This document shows, in pieces, positions 46,301 through 57,261 of a stretch of 64,000 nt of DNA; position 1 is the first letter of the stretch, and every line of letters starts with the position of its first letter. The stretch is taken from positions 646,634 through 710,633 of the forward strand of contig JAQSEB010000092.1 of NCBI GenBank assembly GCA_030063045.1, given 5' to 3'. A program made the position numbers and the translations under genes. The notes under the pieces are model-generated. The model had not been told where the DNA came from. It saw only the letters and a list, made by a program, of their open reading frames with translations, and did no database searches. Origin of the DNA: Pratylenchus scribneri. Taxonomy: Eukaryota; Nematoda; Chromadorea; Rhabditida; Pratylenchidae.

Positions 46301-48798
46301 GAATCCGGTACCCCCACTAATGTGATGCCTTTTCCATTTGGCCCCACTGCCTCCGGCGCCACTCTTCCCAATTGTGTTTATTTCAGGGCTCGAACCAATC
46401 TGTGGAATTTAAATTTTATTTTGATCTCCCAAACTTTTTGGACGAAAAAAGAGTAATAATATCAAAAATTATTATGTTTTAAAGGTTTGTCTTACATTCA
46501 CAAACAATATACCAAATTGGATAGAACTAATCAAGCCATATTGAATGGTATATAATTTGTCATGGCTTGTTGAAAATTAAAGGGCATAAACCGTTCAAAC
46601 CAATTTTCTTTTTGGTTCAAAAATATTAAGTTAGAAATGATTAAAGCAAAGCTAAAACTTAATCAAATGATACTTCTTGAATGAGATCTATCTATTTAGT
46701 ATAAAGTTTATGAGTCTAAATTAAACTTCTGAACGATTCCAATCTTTTCAGCATTTTCAATTCAATTTCAATGTTTTTTCGGCAAATTAAATATTTCCTT
46801 TTTACCTTATTCATTCGCCTTTTCTCCGTCAACATCCTTTTCAACATTTCCCTTTGCTCATTTCGAAGCCAATCGGAATCTTGGCTACTATTGGAAGTCT
46901 GTTGCTGTTGGGGTGGAATTGGCGGTGGCGGAAGAACAATTGGAATTGATGGAGGTGGAGGTGGGGCCGACATTCCCGGAGGGTAAAATGCCGCGGATGG
47001 AGGCGAAATTTTCTCGGCAATTGATGGCCGAATATACGTAATAGTATTTGAGGGCATTTGGCTCACGGAAATGGATCGACAACAGACGGAAAGAGAAGCT
47101 GAATTAATTTATTCAATCCATCTTTTTGGGATAATTCTCACAATTAACGGAACTGGGCGGTTGCCTGAGGGCACAAGATTGGATGGAATTTATTGTGGAT
47201 TGAGATTGATCATTTCGCGCCGAAAGTTGTGGAGTGGACGGAAGGAATTGGCATGGATTTGGTGAGAATCCATTGCTCCCTCCATTCAATTCGGAACTGG
47301 GCCGAATTACGTTCATCTTTAAATCAAAGGGAACTAAGGGAAATATATTCCCCTGAAGGGCACATTTGTGTTTGAACGACGCAAGAATGAGCTTGGCTGA
47401 ATGAATGAGGGAACGCCGCCATGCAAATTTTGCACACTCAATCGGGCACTCCTTTGCTGTTGGGCATCGGTTCGGGCATGACGCCATTTCCAGCCCAACA
47501 CCGTCGAAACATATCTGGCCATTTCATTGTCCTCCTTAATTAATTAAGGATTTATTGATTAATTGGTTTTTGAGGGAAAAACGAACGAAGCCAAAAATGG
47601 AATTGGTCAAATTGTCGCCGTATTTGATGGACACTTTCCTCTTATTGGCCACAATTTCCCGGACTTCTTCCCATCTAAATATGAATGTATTGAAATGCTA
47701 ATTTTGGGTTTTTACTTGAATTTTTGATTCATTCCATTCGGCCTTCGCACAAAAATCCAATCCAGCGAATAGCCCAGGGAAATTTCCTCAAGGGATGTGC
47801 CATCCTATAAATTTAGGACAATGTAAATTATTTTTGAATAGGCCAATTTGCCTTGCAGGGAAATGCCTCCTCCCCGTATCCTTCGCATTGTTGAATTTCC
47901 ACAATGTAAAGGAGGGCAGCATAGGCCGGTTCCATTGTTTGCAATTTTTCATAGGCCTAAATTTGGGGGAATTAAAATATTATAATTCAATTTATTTACA
48001 TTCAAAATGCGCAAATATATTTCATCGGTATTCAATTTTGGGTCTCGACTCATTGACTGAAAAAAGCAAAAAAGGAGAAAATAAAGCCAAATTTGGGACA
48101 AACCGATGGCAACAAATTTAACATTTTGAGGTATGGAATTGTTGGCTTATTGTCGGGCACTTCAATTTGGAGTTGATAGGCCGCAAGGCTAATGCATTTG
48201 TCCAAATCCAATGCAAATTTCCCACTTTGGAGCACATCCCATTTCAATAGGGTATAATAGGCGGACCTATTTGGAAGTAAAAATTGAATAAAAATTTAAA
48301 GTGGGAGGAAATTGACCTGGACATAAAATCGGTCAATGTAAAAACCTAAAATGGCCAATTAATTTTGTATTGGAATTGAATTTTGGCCAATTACATTCGA
48401 ACAAGCATGCAAAATGGCCAAATTCACCACCCATTTTTGGCCCCTTCTACAGGCCCATCTTTCCAATTGCCTTCGAATTGGTTTGTCCGGCTCAATCCAT
48501 CGCATCATTTTCTTCTCCGTGTCCGTCGCTTTCATCTGATATTGGAGGCCGAAAATTTCCGGCTTAAATAATTAAATATTATTTTTTTTGTGTTCAAAAT
48601 GCTTCCATGCCTGATTCAAATTCAATTTTTCGCCCAAATATCGAAAAACATCGGCCGATGTGGAAATACTCGTCAAAGTGCATTGGGCCATTGGAATTTC
48701 GCCAATGAAAATTGTTAAAATCTGCCAATTAATTTGAATACAAATTCACCAATTTTATTTGTTTTTCCCTTTTTCCATTTATGAATTATTTGCGACAT
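43352..48798 (-). CDS. FERM-PTP of Pez (PTPN14/PTPN21) type, predicted pseudophosphatase
   Basis: Membrane-cytoskeleton scaffold protein. FERM exons run 48700-47330: CTLTSISTSADVFRYLGEKL, the RRQLERWACRRG region, YQLQIEVPDNKPTIPYLKML, IQQCEGYGEEAFP, and DWIFVRRPNG. A long Pro/Gln-rich linker follows (45300-47080). The PTP domain is split over exons: RNRGTKIYPYNENRVKL (about 45110), YVNASSISIPIG with DFWQMVWE (44900-45030), then 44480-44750, 43681-43850, 43570-43625 and the last exon ending YQRMCLVKNTQQYKFIYELV and TAA at 43352-43354. The active sites are degenerate: the WPD loop reads FSE (44575-44583), and the HCxxGxxR loop reads QCTDGASES (43681-43707), so the nucleophilic Cys remains but Arg is Glu. 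The N-terminal exon is uncertain: the start is given at a weak ATG next to an inverted-repeat element. Confidence 0.87.
44000..44240. repeat. 25-bp tandem repeat in a FERM-PTP intron
   Basis: About 9.5 near-identical copies of TTAACTAAGAAAAATGTGTT plus TTCGA (25 bp). It lies in the intron between the exon ending at about 44373 and the exon with the degenerate active-site loop. Only a few substitutions (GATTGACTAAG, GATTAAATAAG) occur, at the right-hand end. Confidence 0.95.
45595..45935. repeat. Short dispersed repeat, family A, copy 3, in FERM-PTP intron
   Basis: Same orientation as the copy at 7015-7335; shares TTCATCCTACTGTAC, TTGCCTAATCAC, TTTACCCTTCAT, AATAAAGAATAATTT and CAAACAACTTTAGC. 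Confidence 0.8.
46490..46650. repeat. Dispersed repeat, family C fragment, in FERM-PTP intron
   Basis: Contains GGTATATAATTTGTCATGG, the reverse complement of the family C phrase CCATGACAAATTATATACC, and AAACCGTTCAAACC. The ends are not resolved. Confidence 0.5.
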
Positions 48799-48801
48799 GG
48801 C

Positions 48802-49137
48802 CAACTGGGCGACGGCGCTTGTAACTAATTAAGGGCTAAACCGATATTTATATTTTTGGTATCAAATTTAAAGAACTCACTTCTGGCTATCCATAGATAT
48901 AAAATTTATTTGGATTGGTTAAGATTTGGTGGAATTGTGTTCAAAAATCGTGAAAAATACGCAAATTTATAATAATAGTCATATTTAATGATTTTTTAAG
49001 TATAAATCTGTCAATTCTGAACCAATCCAAATAAATTTTAGATCTATCGATATCCAGAAGTGAGCTCTTTAATTTGATACCAAAATCATTAATATCGGTT
49101 TAGTCCTTAATGAGCTACAAGCGCCGTCGCCCAGTTG
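48802..49137. mobile_element. Inverted-repeat element (MITE), family B
   Basis: About 336 bp with terminal inverted repeats of roughly 110 bp. The left end reads CAACTGGGCGACGGCGCTTG and the right end CAAGCGCCGTCGCCCAGTTG. The inner arms also match (ACTCACTTCTGGCTATCC against GATATCCAGAAGTGAGCT). There is no coding capacity. No clean target duplication could be identified. It abuts the weak first exon of the FERM-PTP gene. Confidence 0.88.
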
Positions 49138-50019
49138 TAGCGTACCGTTCCCATTTCCATTTATTAATTCAATTCCCCCCTTTTCTTATCATCATTTGCA
49201 AAATATTTGGAATTTCCCTCCTAGCTGAATTCATTCCTTTCTTTGAATGAATGAATCATCGACGTGGGAATGGTCGAATGTTTTTCACTCGACATTCACA
49301 TTGGAAGAATGTTTATATATACCAATATTTAGGCTCACATAAATGTCCTCGCTGAGCTCATATCTTCCACTGGTCCGGCCCAATTTCAACTTCAATGGCA
49401 TTCGAATCATTTTAATTATTATTCGAATTTATTCAATTTTTTCACATCAAAAGCATTATTTTTTGCCCAAATTGGCGTTCAATTTATTTTATTTTGTTTA
49501 CAGTTGTTTTTGTGTCGAGAGGAGTGGAAATAATGGGGAAGTGTGGCCTTCGCTGGAATTATAAAAAAATAAATGAGAGAGAATAAAAAAATGGGGAGGT
49601 TGGAAATGGTGAACAAAAACATGGCCCTGAATTTAAATGTTCAATTGGGACGATGAATTGGAAGGGGAACGGAAGGAAGGTGAAAAGGTAGAGGGGATTG
49701 GCTGGCCAATGGTTTGGATGAACAAAATAAAGTGTGAGGGGGGGATGATGACTTTTGGTGGAGGGGAAAATGGTGAAGCAATATTGCTCATCATTTTGTT
49801 GGGGAAAAGTGAGGAGGAGAAGCGGATGAATCTGCTCTGAGAATTGGATGGATGAATGGACGAATTGGAGCGAAACCGGCGACAAAAAAAATATACACAA
49901 CACATGGATTTGATCGAATTGTAGGGGGGAAATTGACTGATACTGGGGGCAATTTGAGGGATATTGGAAGGCTTTATTAATTCCAAGACATTGTTGAATG
50001 ATTTTTGTATTTTAATTAC
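49138..50019. other. Intergenic, no gene recognised
   Basis: AT-rich. A partial inverted repeat around 49255-49300 (GTCGAATG with CACTCGACATTC) and G/A-rich stretches at 49560-49900 give chance open frames. No gene evidence. Confidence 0.4.
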
Positions 50020-50359
50020 TATATTTTTGCCACCAAAAAACAGTTTTTGATGACTTGTAATAAATCCAAAACCGGTTTAGACCCTATAAACCTTATACTC
50101 TTTTATAGATCTCATCGAGATGCATCGAATGGCATATAAAATGTCAGGTTTTGGCCCAAAATTAAGGAGTTTAAAACCAAAAACTGGAAAATGGTTTAAA
50201 CGGTTTAATACCATTTAATTTTGACCAAACCATGACAAATTATATACCAATCGAGGCATCTTGCTGAGATCTACAAAATGGTATATGGTTTGTAGGGTCT
50301 AAAATCGATTTCTGATTTATTAGAAGTCACCAAAAACTGTTTTGGTGGCAAAAATATTT
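50020..50359. mobile_element. Inverted-repeat element (MITE), family C
   Basis: About 340 bp bounded by ATATTTTTGCCACCAAAA at the left and TTTTGGTGGCAAAAATAT at the right, with inner arms that also pair (CTTGTAATAAATCC/GATTTATTAGAAG; GACCCTATAAACC/GGTTTGTAGGGTC). The middle holds the phrase shared with 60-350 and 46490-46650. Non-coding. Confidence 0.8.
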
Positions 50360-52485
50360 ATTTTTTGATTATCAAAAAATGATGGGGTTAAGCGAAATAT
50401 TCCCCACATTCCCCATTTATTCACATTAGCAGTCCCCATTCTGGTCCAATGCGCACATAATCGGCGTAAAAGGGTGCGCGAAAGGAACAGCCAAACATTT
50501 GGAAGGAGGGAGGAGGGGAATGAGTTTGGGTGGCGACAATAAAAAGTGGGCGCCCTTCCAAATTCCTTTTTAGCATTCCATTCCACATTGCCCTCTGAAT
50601 TCTGAACCATTTCCCTCCTCCACATTTACTACCTATTTTAGTCTTTTCAAGAGGAGAGTCGGAAGAAAGGTCAAAATGGGAGAAGGGGCCAAATGTGGAA
50701 TGGCTGGGGGATTAGGGACGAAAATTGGCGAGGAAATACCAAAAAATGGCAAAATTAGGCAAATATTCAAGAATTTGAGGTATTTAAAGGAAAAAAGGGA
50801 ATGATATTGGTGGAAAAAGTGAATTTGGAAGGATTTAATGAAAGCTTGTTTTGGATAAAATTATGATAGAATGTTGCGGGCCAATTTATTTAATGTTATT
50901 GATGGCCGACTGCCAAACAAAAATGTGGGAAGCGGGCAAAAAAGTCCGCGCATAACTTGTTGGCTTCGATGATGAAGAAGCAAGTTGCAATGACCAAAAT
51001 TGGATGATGAAGTGTAAATTCCACACAAAAACATGATGGAATGGGAGGGGAAAAGGGCGTTGTCGGTGGCGGCGATGAAGCTGCCGACAATGTGCGTTTG
51101 AACCACCACCAATCAAAACGATGGAAAAAGTGGGAAAAAGGGCAGAAAAGCAATATTGGCGACGACGGCAATGGAAGGAAGGGTGGAAGGAGATTCCCCT
51201 GCAGCGCATTCCTTCATACCTCCCATTTTCCCTTGCCCCCAAAAGACATTTTGCTCTGGGGGAGTGCTTCGATGGCGGGTGGCTGAATGCTCTGCATTCC
51301 TTCGACCCGGACCGATCGCCTCGCAGCGAGGCAGACCAAAAGATCGGCAAGAAAGGAGAGAAGGAATGGAAGGGACGTCCCATCGAAGACCAGCCGCCGG
51401 AGTGGCAAAAAGGCCCCGGCGGCGACGACGAAGACACCGTGGGCAGCAGCGCGATGATGATGACGGACGACGGACGGACGCTAACCAAGAACGCGGAAAA
51501 TCAATGGGAGAAATAAAGTGGTTGGAATGGTGAAAGGAAGGGCAAATTTGTTTGCTTGGAATTGGAAGTTATTGGGGATTGGTGGAGGGGGGGGGGGGGG
51601 GGGAGAACGGAAAATAAGGGAAAATGCTATTGGAGGGAAAGGCAGAAAGTGGCTATTCTTTTTATGCAAAATGCCTATTCCATCTTTTTGAATGGTTCAA
51701 TAAGGCCCAAAGAAGAGTCAAATTCCAATCCCCAAAATAATTTTTGATGGAATATGTGTTATTTTTATCAAAAACCTTTTCAAAATTTATTAATGATGGA
51801 ATGTGTTAATCCATTGAATGGAAAGGAATTCAACGAAAATGCTATTTTAGGAATTTGCTCTATTTTGGGAATGAGGTGGCTGATATTGATAGCCCAATTC
51901 AATTTTGATAAATATTCAATTTCATATCAGTCATCCCATCATCATTTCTTTTTCATCAAACAAAGTGGTCAAAACATCGTAAATTTTATTTTTTTATGGA
52001 AAAATAGGAAAAATTTCCATTTTAATTGATCTTTGTATTTCTTATAAACAAATCAATTAAATTTATCAGAAAAATTTACAAATATGCTCCAGTTGAAATG
52101 ATAAATACTCTAATAAGCTGATTTTTATATTGGCCATAGAATTCGATAGCCAATTATTTGCCCTTTAAAATGACATATTGATTAACTAAATATTTTAACT
52201 CAATGAAAAGTTATGGCCTAAAAGCTCAAGTTTGGTCTTTGGTGGGCGGCGGATACATAATATTGCCTGAGGATGAGGACACAACAATGCTTTTGCTTTT
52301 CCCTTTCCCTCTTTCATTTTCCTATTTGATAGGAAAAGAAGGAATACGGTAATTGAAGAGATAACGAATGTGAGTGGCAACTGGCAAGCGATGAGATAAC
52401 CCTAGGGCAAATAACAACAAAGCGAAATCAACAAATAGTGAATAAATAATATCGTATCTTCTGTCCTTCCAGATTGGAAAAATGT
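50360..52485. other. Intergenic, no certain gene
   Basis: A GC-richer patch at 50900-51520 has long open frames on both strands (for example plus 51121-51516, minus 50886-51488), but no domain, signal peptide or flanking exon supports either. A run of 17 G at 51587-51603 follows. The rest is AT-rich. Confidence 0.4.
51587..51603. repeat. Poly-G tract, 17 G
   Basis: Uninterrupted run of G in intergenic DNA, the third long G/C homopolymer of the window. Confidence 0.98.
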
Positions 52486-52489
52486 GTTT

Positions 52490-53035
52490 CTTGTTCTGAT
52501 TTTCATTCCGGAAAATGTTTTTGTTTTGTTCTGATTTCTTTCCGGAAAATGTTTTTGTTTTGTTCTGATTTTCATTCCGGAAAATGTTTTTGTTTTGTTC
52601 TGATTTTCATTCCGGAAAATGTTTTTGTTTTGTTCTGATTTTCATTCCGGAAAATGTCTTTGTTTTGTTCTGATTTTCATTCCGGAAAATGTTTTCCGGA
52701 AAATGTTTTTGTTTTGTTCTGATTTTCATTCCGGAAAATGTTTTTGTTTTGTTCTGATTTTCATTCCGGAAAATGTTTTTGTTTTGTTCTGATTTTCATT
52801 CCGGAAAATGTTTTTGTTTTGTTCTGATTTTCATTCCGGAAAATGTTTTTGTTTTGTTCTGATTTTCATTCCGGAAAATGTTTTTGTTTTGTTCTGATTT
52901 TCATTCCGGAAAATGTTTTTGTTTTGTTCTGATTTTCATTCCGGAAAATGTTTTTGTTTTGTTCTGATTTCCTTTCCGGAAAATGTTTTTGTTCTGTTCT
53001 AATTTCATTTCCGGAAAATGTTTTTGTTTTGTCCC
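52490..53035. repeat. Satellite array 3, about 15 units
   Basis: 35-bp units of the same family and orientation as array 1, with one truncated unit at about 52682-52695 (GAAAATGTTTTCCGGAAAATG). It ends about 145 bp before the mariner element. Confidence 0.96.
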
Positions 53036-53177
53036 TGAATATTGTAATTTTAACCATTCATTTTCCATTTCAAATTAACACAATGTAAAGTAACCAAACT
53101 ACCTATGGAGAAATATTATAATGAAAGAAAAAAGGCTGAAAATAGAAAGAGGAAAAGAATAAAAGAACATCAGAGAT

Positions 53178-54457
53178 TACAGGGTGGCCGAAAAATCCGT
53201 TCCCACTTTTATTTTTATTTTATTGATTTTCATTCATTCGTGGGATTATTGAATTATAGTTCATTTTTTAGCCCAAACATTTTCCTATAATGGCTGATAA
53301 AAGAAATTCCGCTATTGCATTATTTAATTCGGGAATGGCGCCTTCAAAGATTGCAACCCAAGTTGGCCTCTCCAAAAGGGGTGTGAGCAAAATCATCAAA
53401 AAATTCCGGTAAAAAAAATTTCAAAGAAAAAGTCCAAATAAATTGTATAGGGAATTTGGCACAATAGAGGACCTCAAAAGAAGCGGAAGACCCAAGTCAG
53501 TGAACACACCCAGAAACCGGAAAATCATCAAAATGCGAGTCAAGCGAAATTCAAGGATCTCAATGAGAAAAGTGGCCCGTGAAACCGGAATTGGAAGAAC
53601 ATCGGTTCGATGCATTGCAAAATCTGAACTTGGGATAAAGGCCTACAAGCTCCAAAAAGTTCAATTTCTGAATGATCAAAACAAAAGAATTAGAGTCCAA
53701 AGATGTCGACTCCTCCTTCAGCGGCACGCAGGTCCTGAGATTCTGTTTTCGGATGAAAAAATCTTCACCATCGAGGTGGCGCATAATCATCAAAATGACA
53801 GAATATGGACAACAAAACCTCCTCTTTCTGATAAGATTGTTTCCCATTCCCAACATCCCCAACAATTAATGGTTTGGGCCGGAATTTGCTCATCGGGTAA
53901 GACTCCGCTGCTTTTTGTGGATCCGGGGGTCAAAATCAACAAAAACTACTACCTTCAAGAAATTCTCCAGGGGGTTTAAGAACCTTGGGCCAGGACCCAT
54001 TTCGGGAATAGGGAATGGATTTTTCAGCAAGACTCTGCCCCCGCCCATAAGGCCCGAGAAGTTCAGGAGTGGTGTCGGGACCATTTGCCTGGGTTCATTT
54101 CCACCGAAGAATGGCCTCCCTATTCCCCGGATCTGAACCCTATGGATTATTCTGTATGGTCCATTTTGGAGGCCAGGGCCTGTGCTAAACCACATAAAAA
54201 TTTGGAGTCATTACGACAGTCCCTTCTTAGGGAATGGGCGAAAATTCCGGTCCAAGAGCTGCGTGCCATTTGCGAAAATTTCCCCAAACGTTTACGTCTA
54301 TGTATCAAAGCCAAGGGTGGCCATTTTGAATCAATTTAATTATTGTTATACCCCTTTCTTTTGTCCATCATTTGATTGTATTTTAATCCATTTATCTTTA
54401 TTTGTAATAAAGTTATGATAAAAAACAAGTGGGAACGGACTTTTCGGCCACCCTGTA
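53178..54457 (+). mobile_element. Mariner element, DD37D (maT-like), complete ends
   Basis: A 1276-bp element (53180-54455) flanked by TA on both sides (53178-53179, 54456-54457). The terminal inverted repeats are about 29-30 bp with one mismatch: CAGGGTGGCCGAAAAATCCG at the left, and CGGACTTTTCGGCCACCCTG at the right end. It carries one transposase gene. Thirty-seven residues lie between the second and third catalytic Asp (QQDSAPAH to NPMDY), the spacing of the maT clade of mariner. The near-identical ends suggest a recent arrival. Confidence 0.93.
53290..54339 (+). pseudogene. Mariner transposase, one in-frame stop codon
   Basis: The ATG at 53290 opens a helix-turn-helix DNA-binding region (ALFNSGMAPSKIATQVGLSK). 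A 42-bp intron at 53409-53450 (GTAAAA...TATAG) restores the frame to REFGTIEDLKRSGRPKSVNT. The first catalytic Asp is in ILFSDEKIF, the second in QQDSAPAH, the third in SPDLNPMDY. The C-terminus is AKGGHFESI and stop at 54339. The reading frame is unbroken apart from a single TAA at 53977-53979, between LQEILQGV and EPWARTHFGN. This makes the copy non-autonomous unless the stop is a sequencing error or is read through. Confidence 0.9.
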
Positions 54458-54704
54458 AATGAATAAAAATGTGCATGTGTCCTAAAAATAATGAATTATG
54501 CCTTAAAAGGCTTTAGATTAATAAAAAATTCGATTTTCGATAATTTTGAAAATTATTTGGCTTAAGAAAAATTCGAAAGGAATCTCAAAAAATTAATTTT
54601 ATATCCGTTTTATTTAGTCGATAATTTATAAATAATTTCCCTGTGTGCACTGTGCATAAATCATATCATTGATTAAAAATAAAATTAAGGATTCAACTTT
54701 TATA

Positions 54705-56311
54705 ATGGGAATAGAAGCAAAAAAAGCGGCCTTGAGTCGCAAAAAAAGTCCACCAATTCTTTCGCATGAATTTATCATTCAAAACCATGGTGACATCGTT
54801 TCGTAAGTTCATTTTAATCAATCATAATTGTATCCAATTGGTTCAAGTTGTGTAATTATGTTCATAATGCTTGGATTTATGTTCAATGCCACCTCATCAT
54901 TGGCACAGGTTTTCATTGTTCCACAATACAACGACACAATAACATTGCCGAATGAAACAGGTACTATTCATTTCTCGAATGAAAATAAATCATTCCAAAA
55001 ATAATATATCATTTAGAACCGCGTATTCTTTACCGAAGCGGAGTTCGCGATTTGCTTACCATTTTTTTCTATACACTTGTTTGGGTGGCCGTCCATTGCG
55101 CATTGCAGGAATACATTTTCGACAAAATTCAACGCCCGATTGCATTTGAGCAAAACTCGTCAAGTGAAATTCAACGAAAGTGGCCATATGGCCGTTTTCT
55201 CCATTTACTCTATGATCCATGCGGGCACCATTCTCAATGAACTCGCAATTCACAAAGATTTGGTTAATCAATATTTTAATATTATTAAATAAATTAAAAT
55301 ATTTAGACTCGAATTTGGACTGGATATCCAGAATTGCATAGACATTTTCCATTGTCAACGAAACTTTTCTTCATCTTCCAGGTTAATTTTGTTTCTTTTT
55401 AAATTATAATTTCTTTAATTAGATTTCTTTTTGGCTGCATCAATTACCCGGTTAAAACTTGAATTATTAATTATTTTAATATTTTTAAAATATAATTTAG
55501 AATTCTATTTTCAAAAATTGAAACGCGAGGAAATATTCAATCGATTTACCTACATCATCATTTTCATCTCAGCCACATGTTTCTTTTATTTCGCAAAGTG
55601 AGTTTTCAAATAAATAAATTTTTTATATTCTCTTTTTTTGCAGTTTCACTCGTCTTGGCCTCATTTTGCTTATTTTGGAATATCTTTCCCAAGGATTATT
55701 CCATGCCAGCAGACTTCTCTATTTTTCTGGCAAAATCCAACCAGCAATTAAAGCGTAAAATTTAAAAAAAAATTATATAATATTAAAAAAAACTTGAAAT
55801 TTAATTAAATATTTAAAATAATTTTGATTTGATCAGATTTCGACCCTGGAATTTCATTTTCATGGCCACCCGACTTGGTTATCTATTTTTCATTTATTCA
55901 ATTTAATTATTATTTTTTTCAGCCACAATTGTCCTCGACGTCACCGCCCTTTGGTATGGTCACCGGCAAAGTGAAGTGGCATTTGTGGATTTGGAAAGCG
56001 GCAATTTTAATACAAAAATAATTCGGTTTTTTATAAAATTTAAACAATTTATTTTTGATTTTAATTTCTAGAATAAATAGCCTCATTGCACTTGTGCTCA
56101 TCCAATTATGGATGTTATTCAACTTTTCCACTTTCCATATTGCCCGTTGGCGAGAAAAAAGCAGGGAACAGGCAGTACAAAATGTTGGGAAAAAGAAAGG
56201 TGGCGGTGGATTCGGTGGAAAAGGAAAGAAGGCCAAAACGGCAAATGATGAGGTAAATTTTTGTGGAATAATTGATAGAATTAATTTACTCCATTTTAGA
56301 AGGAGAAATGA
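54705..56311 (+). CDS. TRAM1: TRAM, translocating-chain-associated membrane protein; apparent frameshift
   Basis: Multi-spanning ER protein that helps nascent chains enter the Sec61 translocon; it has a TLC (TRAM/LAG1/CLN8) domain. It starts MGIEAKKAALSRKKSPPILS, then HEFIIQNHGDIVSCVIMFIM, matching the family N-terminus. Exons 54705-54802, 54848-54960 and 55017 onward are in phase. The family block QEYIFDKI(N)ARLHLSKT and VKFNESGHM is seen, but its two halves are one base out of phase at 55120-55132. Later exons carry TRIWTGYPELH, FYFQKLKREEIFNRF, LSQGLFHASRLLYFSGKIQP and a Lys/Gly-rich cytosolic tail (GKKKGGGGFGGKGKKAK), ending KEK and TGA at 56309-56311. An extra base at that point is the simplest explanation, from sequencing error or true damage. 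Confidence 0.9.
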
Positions 56312-57261
56312 ATGCGGCGGACATTGGCCAACCAAAAGATAATATGCTGGATAATTAAGTAAATTCCAATTTCCCCATTATTGTTGTTTGTTATTTCCAC
56401 ATATCTTTCCCCATTTCCATTAGTTTTTTTTTTCATTGACCAATGGCATAACTCAAAATGGTGTGAGCTTTTTATTTATTATTTTCCTTCCCCAATCCTA
56501 TTTTACCAAAAATTATTTGATATTCCCTTCCATTTTTAACTGTTTTATTGGACCTTTTTCCTTCTTTTGGCCATTTATTCATCAAATTATATTAGAAATT
56601 AGATAAATTTAAGCTGATATTATTTAATTTAATTGTTTTAATAATATTCTGGTATTCAAAATGTTTCCATTTATTTTAGTAAATGCCAAAAACAGTTATA
56701 ATTTTTCAATTTCGATCTTTTAAACATAATTTTTGTTTAATTCATCAATTTTGTTCAACTTTCCAAATCCCAATTTACAAAAATGGATATTTTCTTTCAA
56801 AAATTCTTTGGCGGATATGGCAAATTCCTGTGATTTTCATTCCAATTTTTCCTTTCCCCAATCATCAAAAAATGCTGCTAGGATTGCTTTTGTTCTCATT
56901 TTTTGTTCCAATTCCAAATATTCTCCTTTTCCCCATTTTTAATTTATTTGATATTTCTGTCCAACACTTCTTTTTTAACAGTTAATGCGAACTTTTGATT
57001 AAATAATTTCACAAATTTCATGTTTGTTTGTGTTCGTTTTATTAAAAAGAATAAATTCCTTTGATCTAATTATAATTTGTTGATGAACTTTTAATAAAGT
57101 ATCGACGAGATTTTTAGAAATAGATGGATGACCAAAACATTTGGTAAAATAATTGGTGGGCATTGGTTGAATGATTGAAAATAAATAAGAAATTCAGAAC
57201 TGCTGAATGTAAAATTGAAAAATATTAATGAAATTTTGTTGTTAAAACAAAAATAAAACAT
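56312..57261. other. TRAM downstream region, no gene recognised
   Basis: AT-rich; includes the TRAM 3' UTR. A 100-codon open frame at 56683-56985 is Phe/Ile-rich with no sign of being real. Confidence 0.4.

Noticed and set aside
51121..51516. 131-codon plus-strand frame in a GC-richer patch, and a 200-codon minus-strand frame overlapping it.
   Set aside because: Both strands are open, no domain, no flanking exons; GC-rich composition alone lowers stop-codon frequency.
53178..53290. Linking the mariner element to spread of the satellite.
   Set aside because: Array 3 lies outside the terminal repeats and the other three arrays have no mariner ends beside them.
53915..54136. Pro-rich plus-strand frame inside the mariner element.
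   Set aside because: Shadow frame; the true transposase frame runs through with a single stop at 53977.
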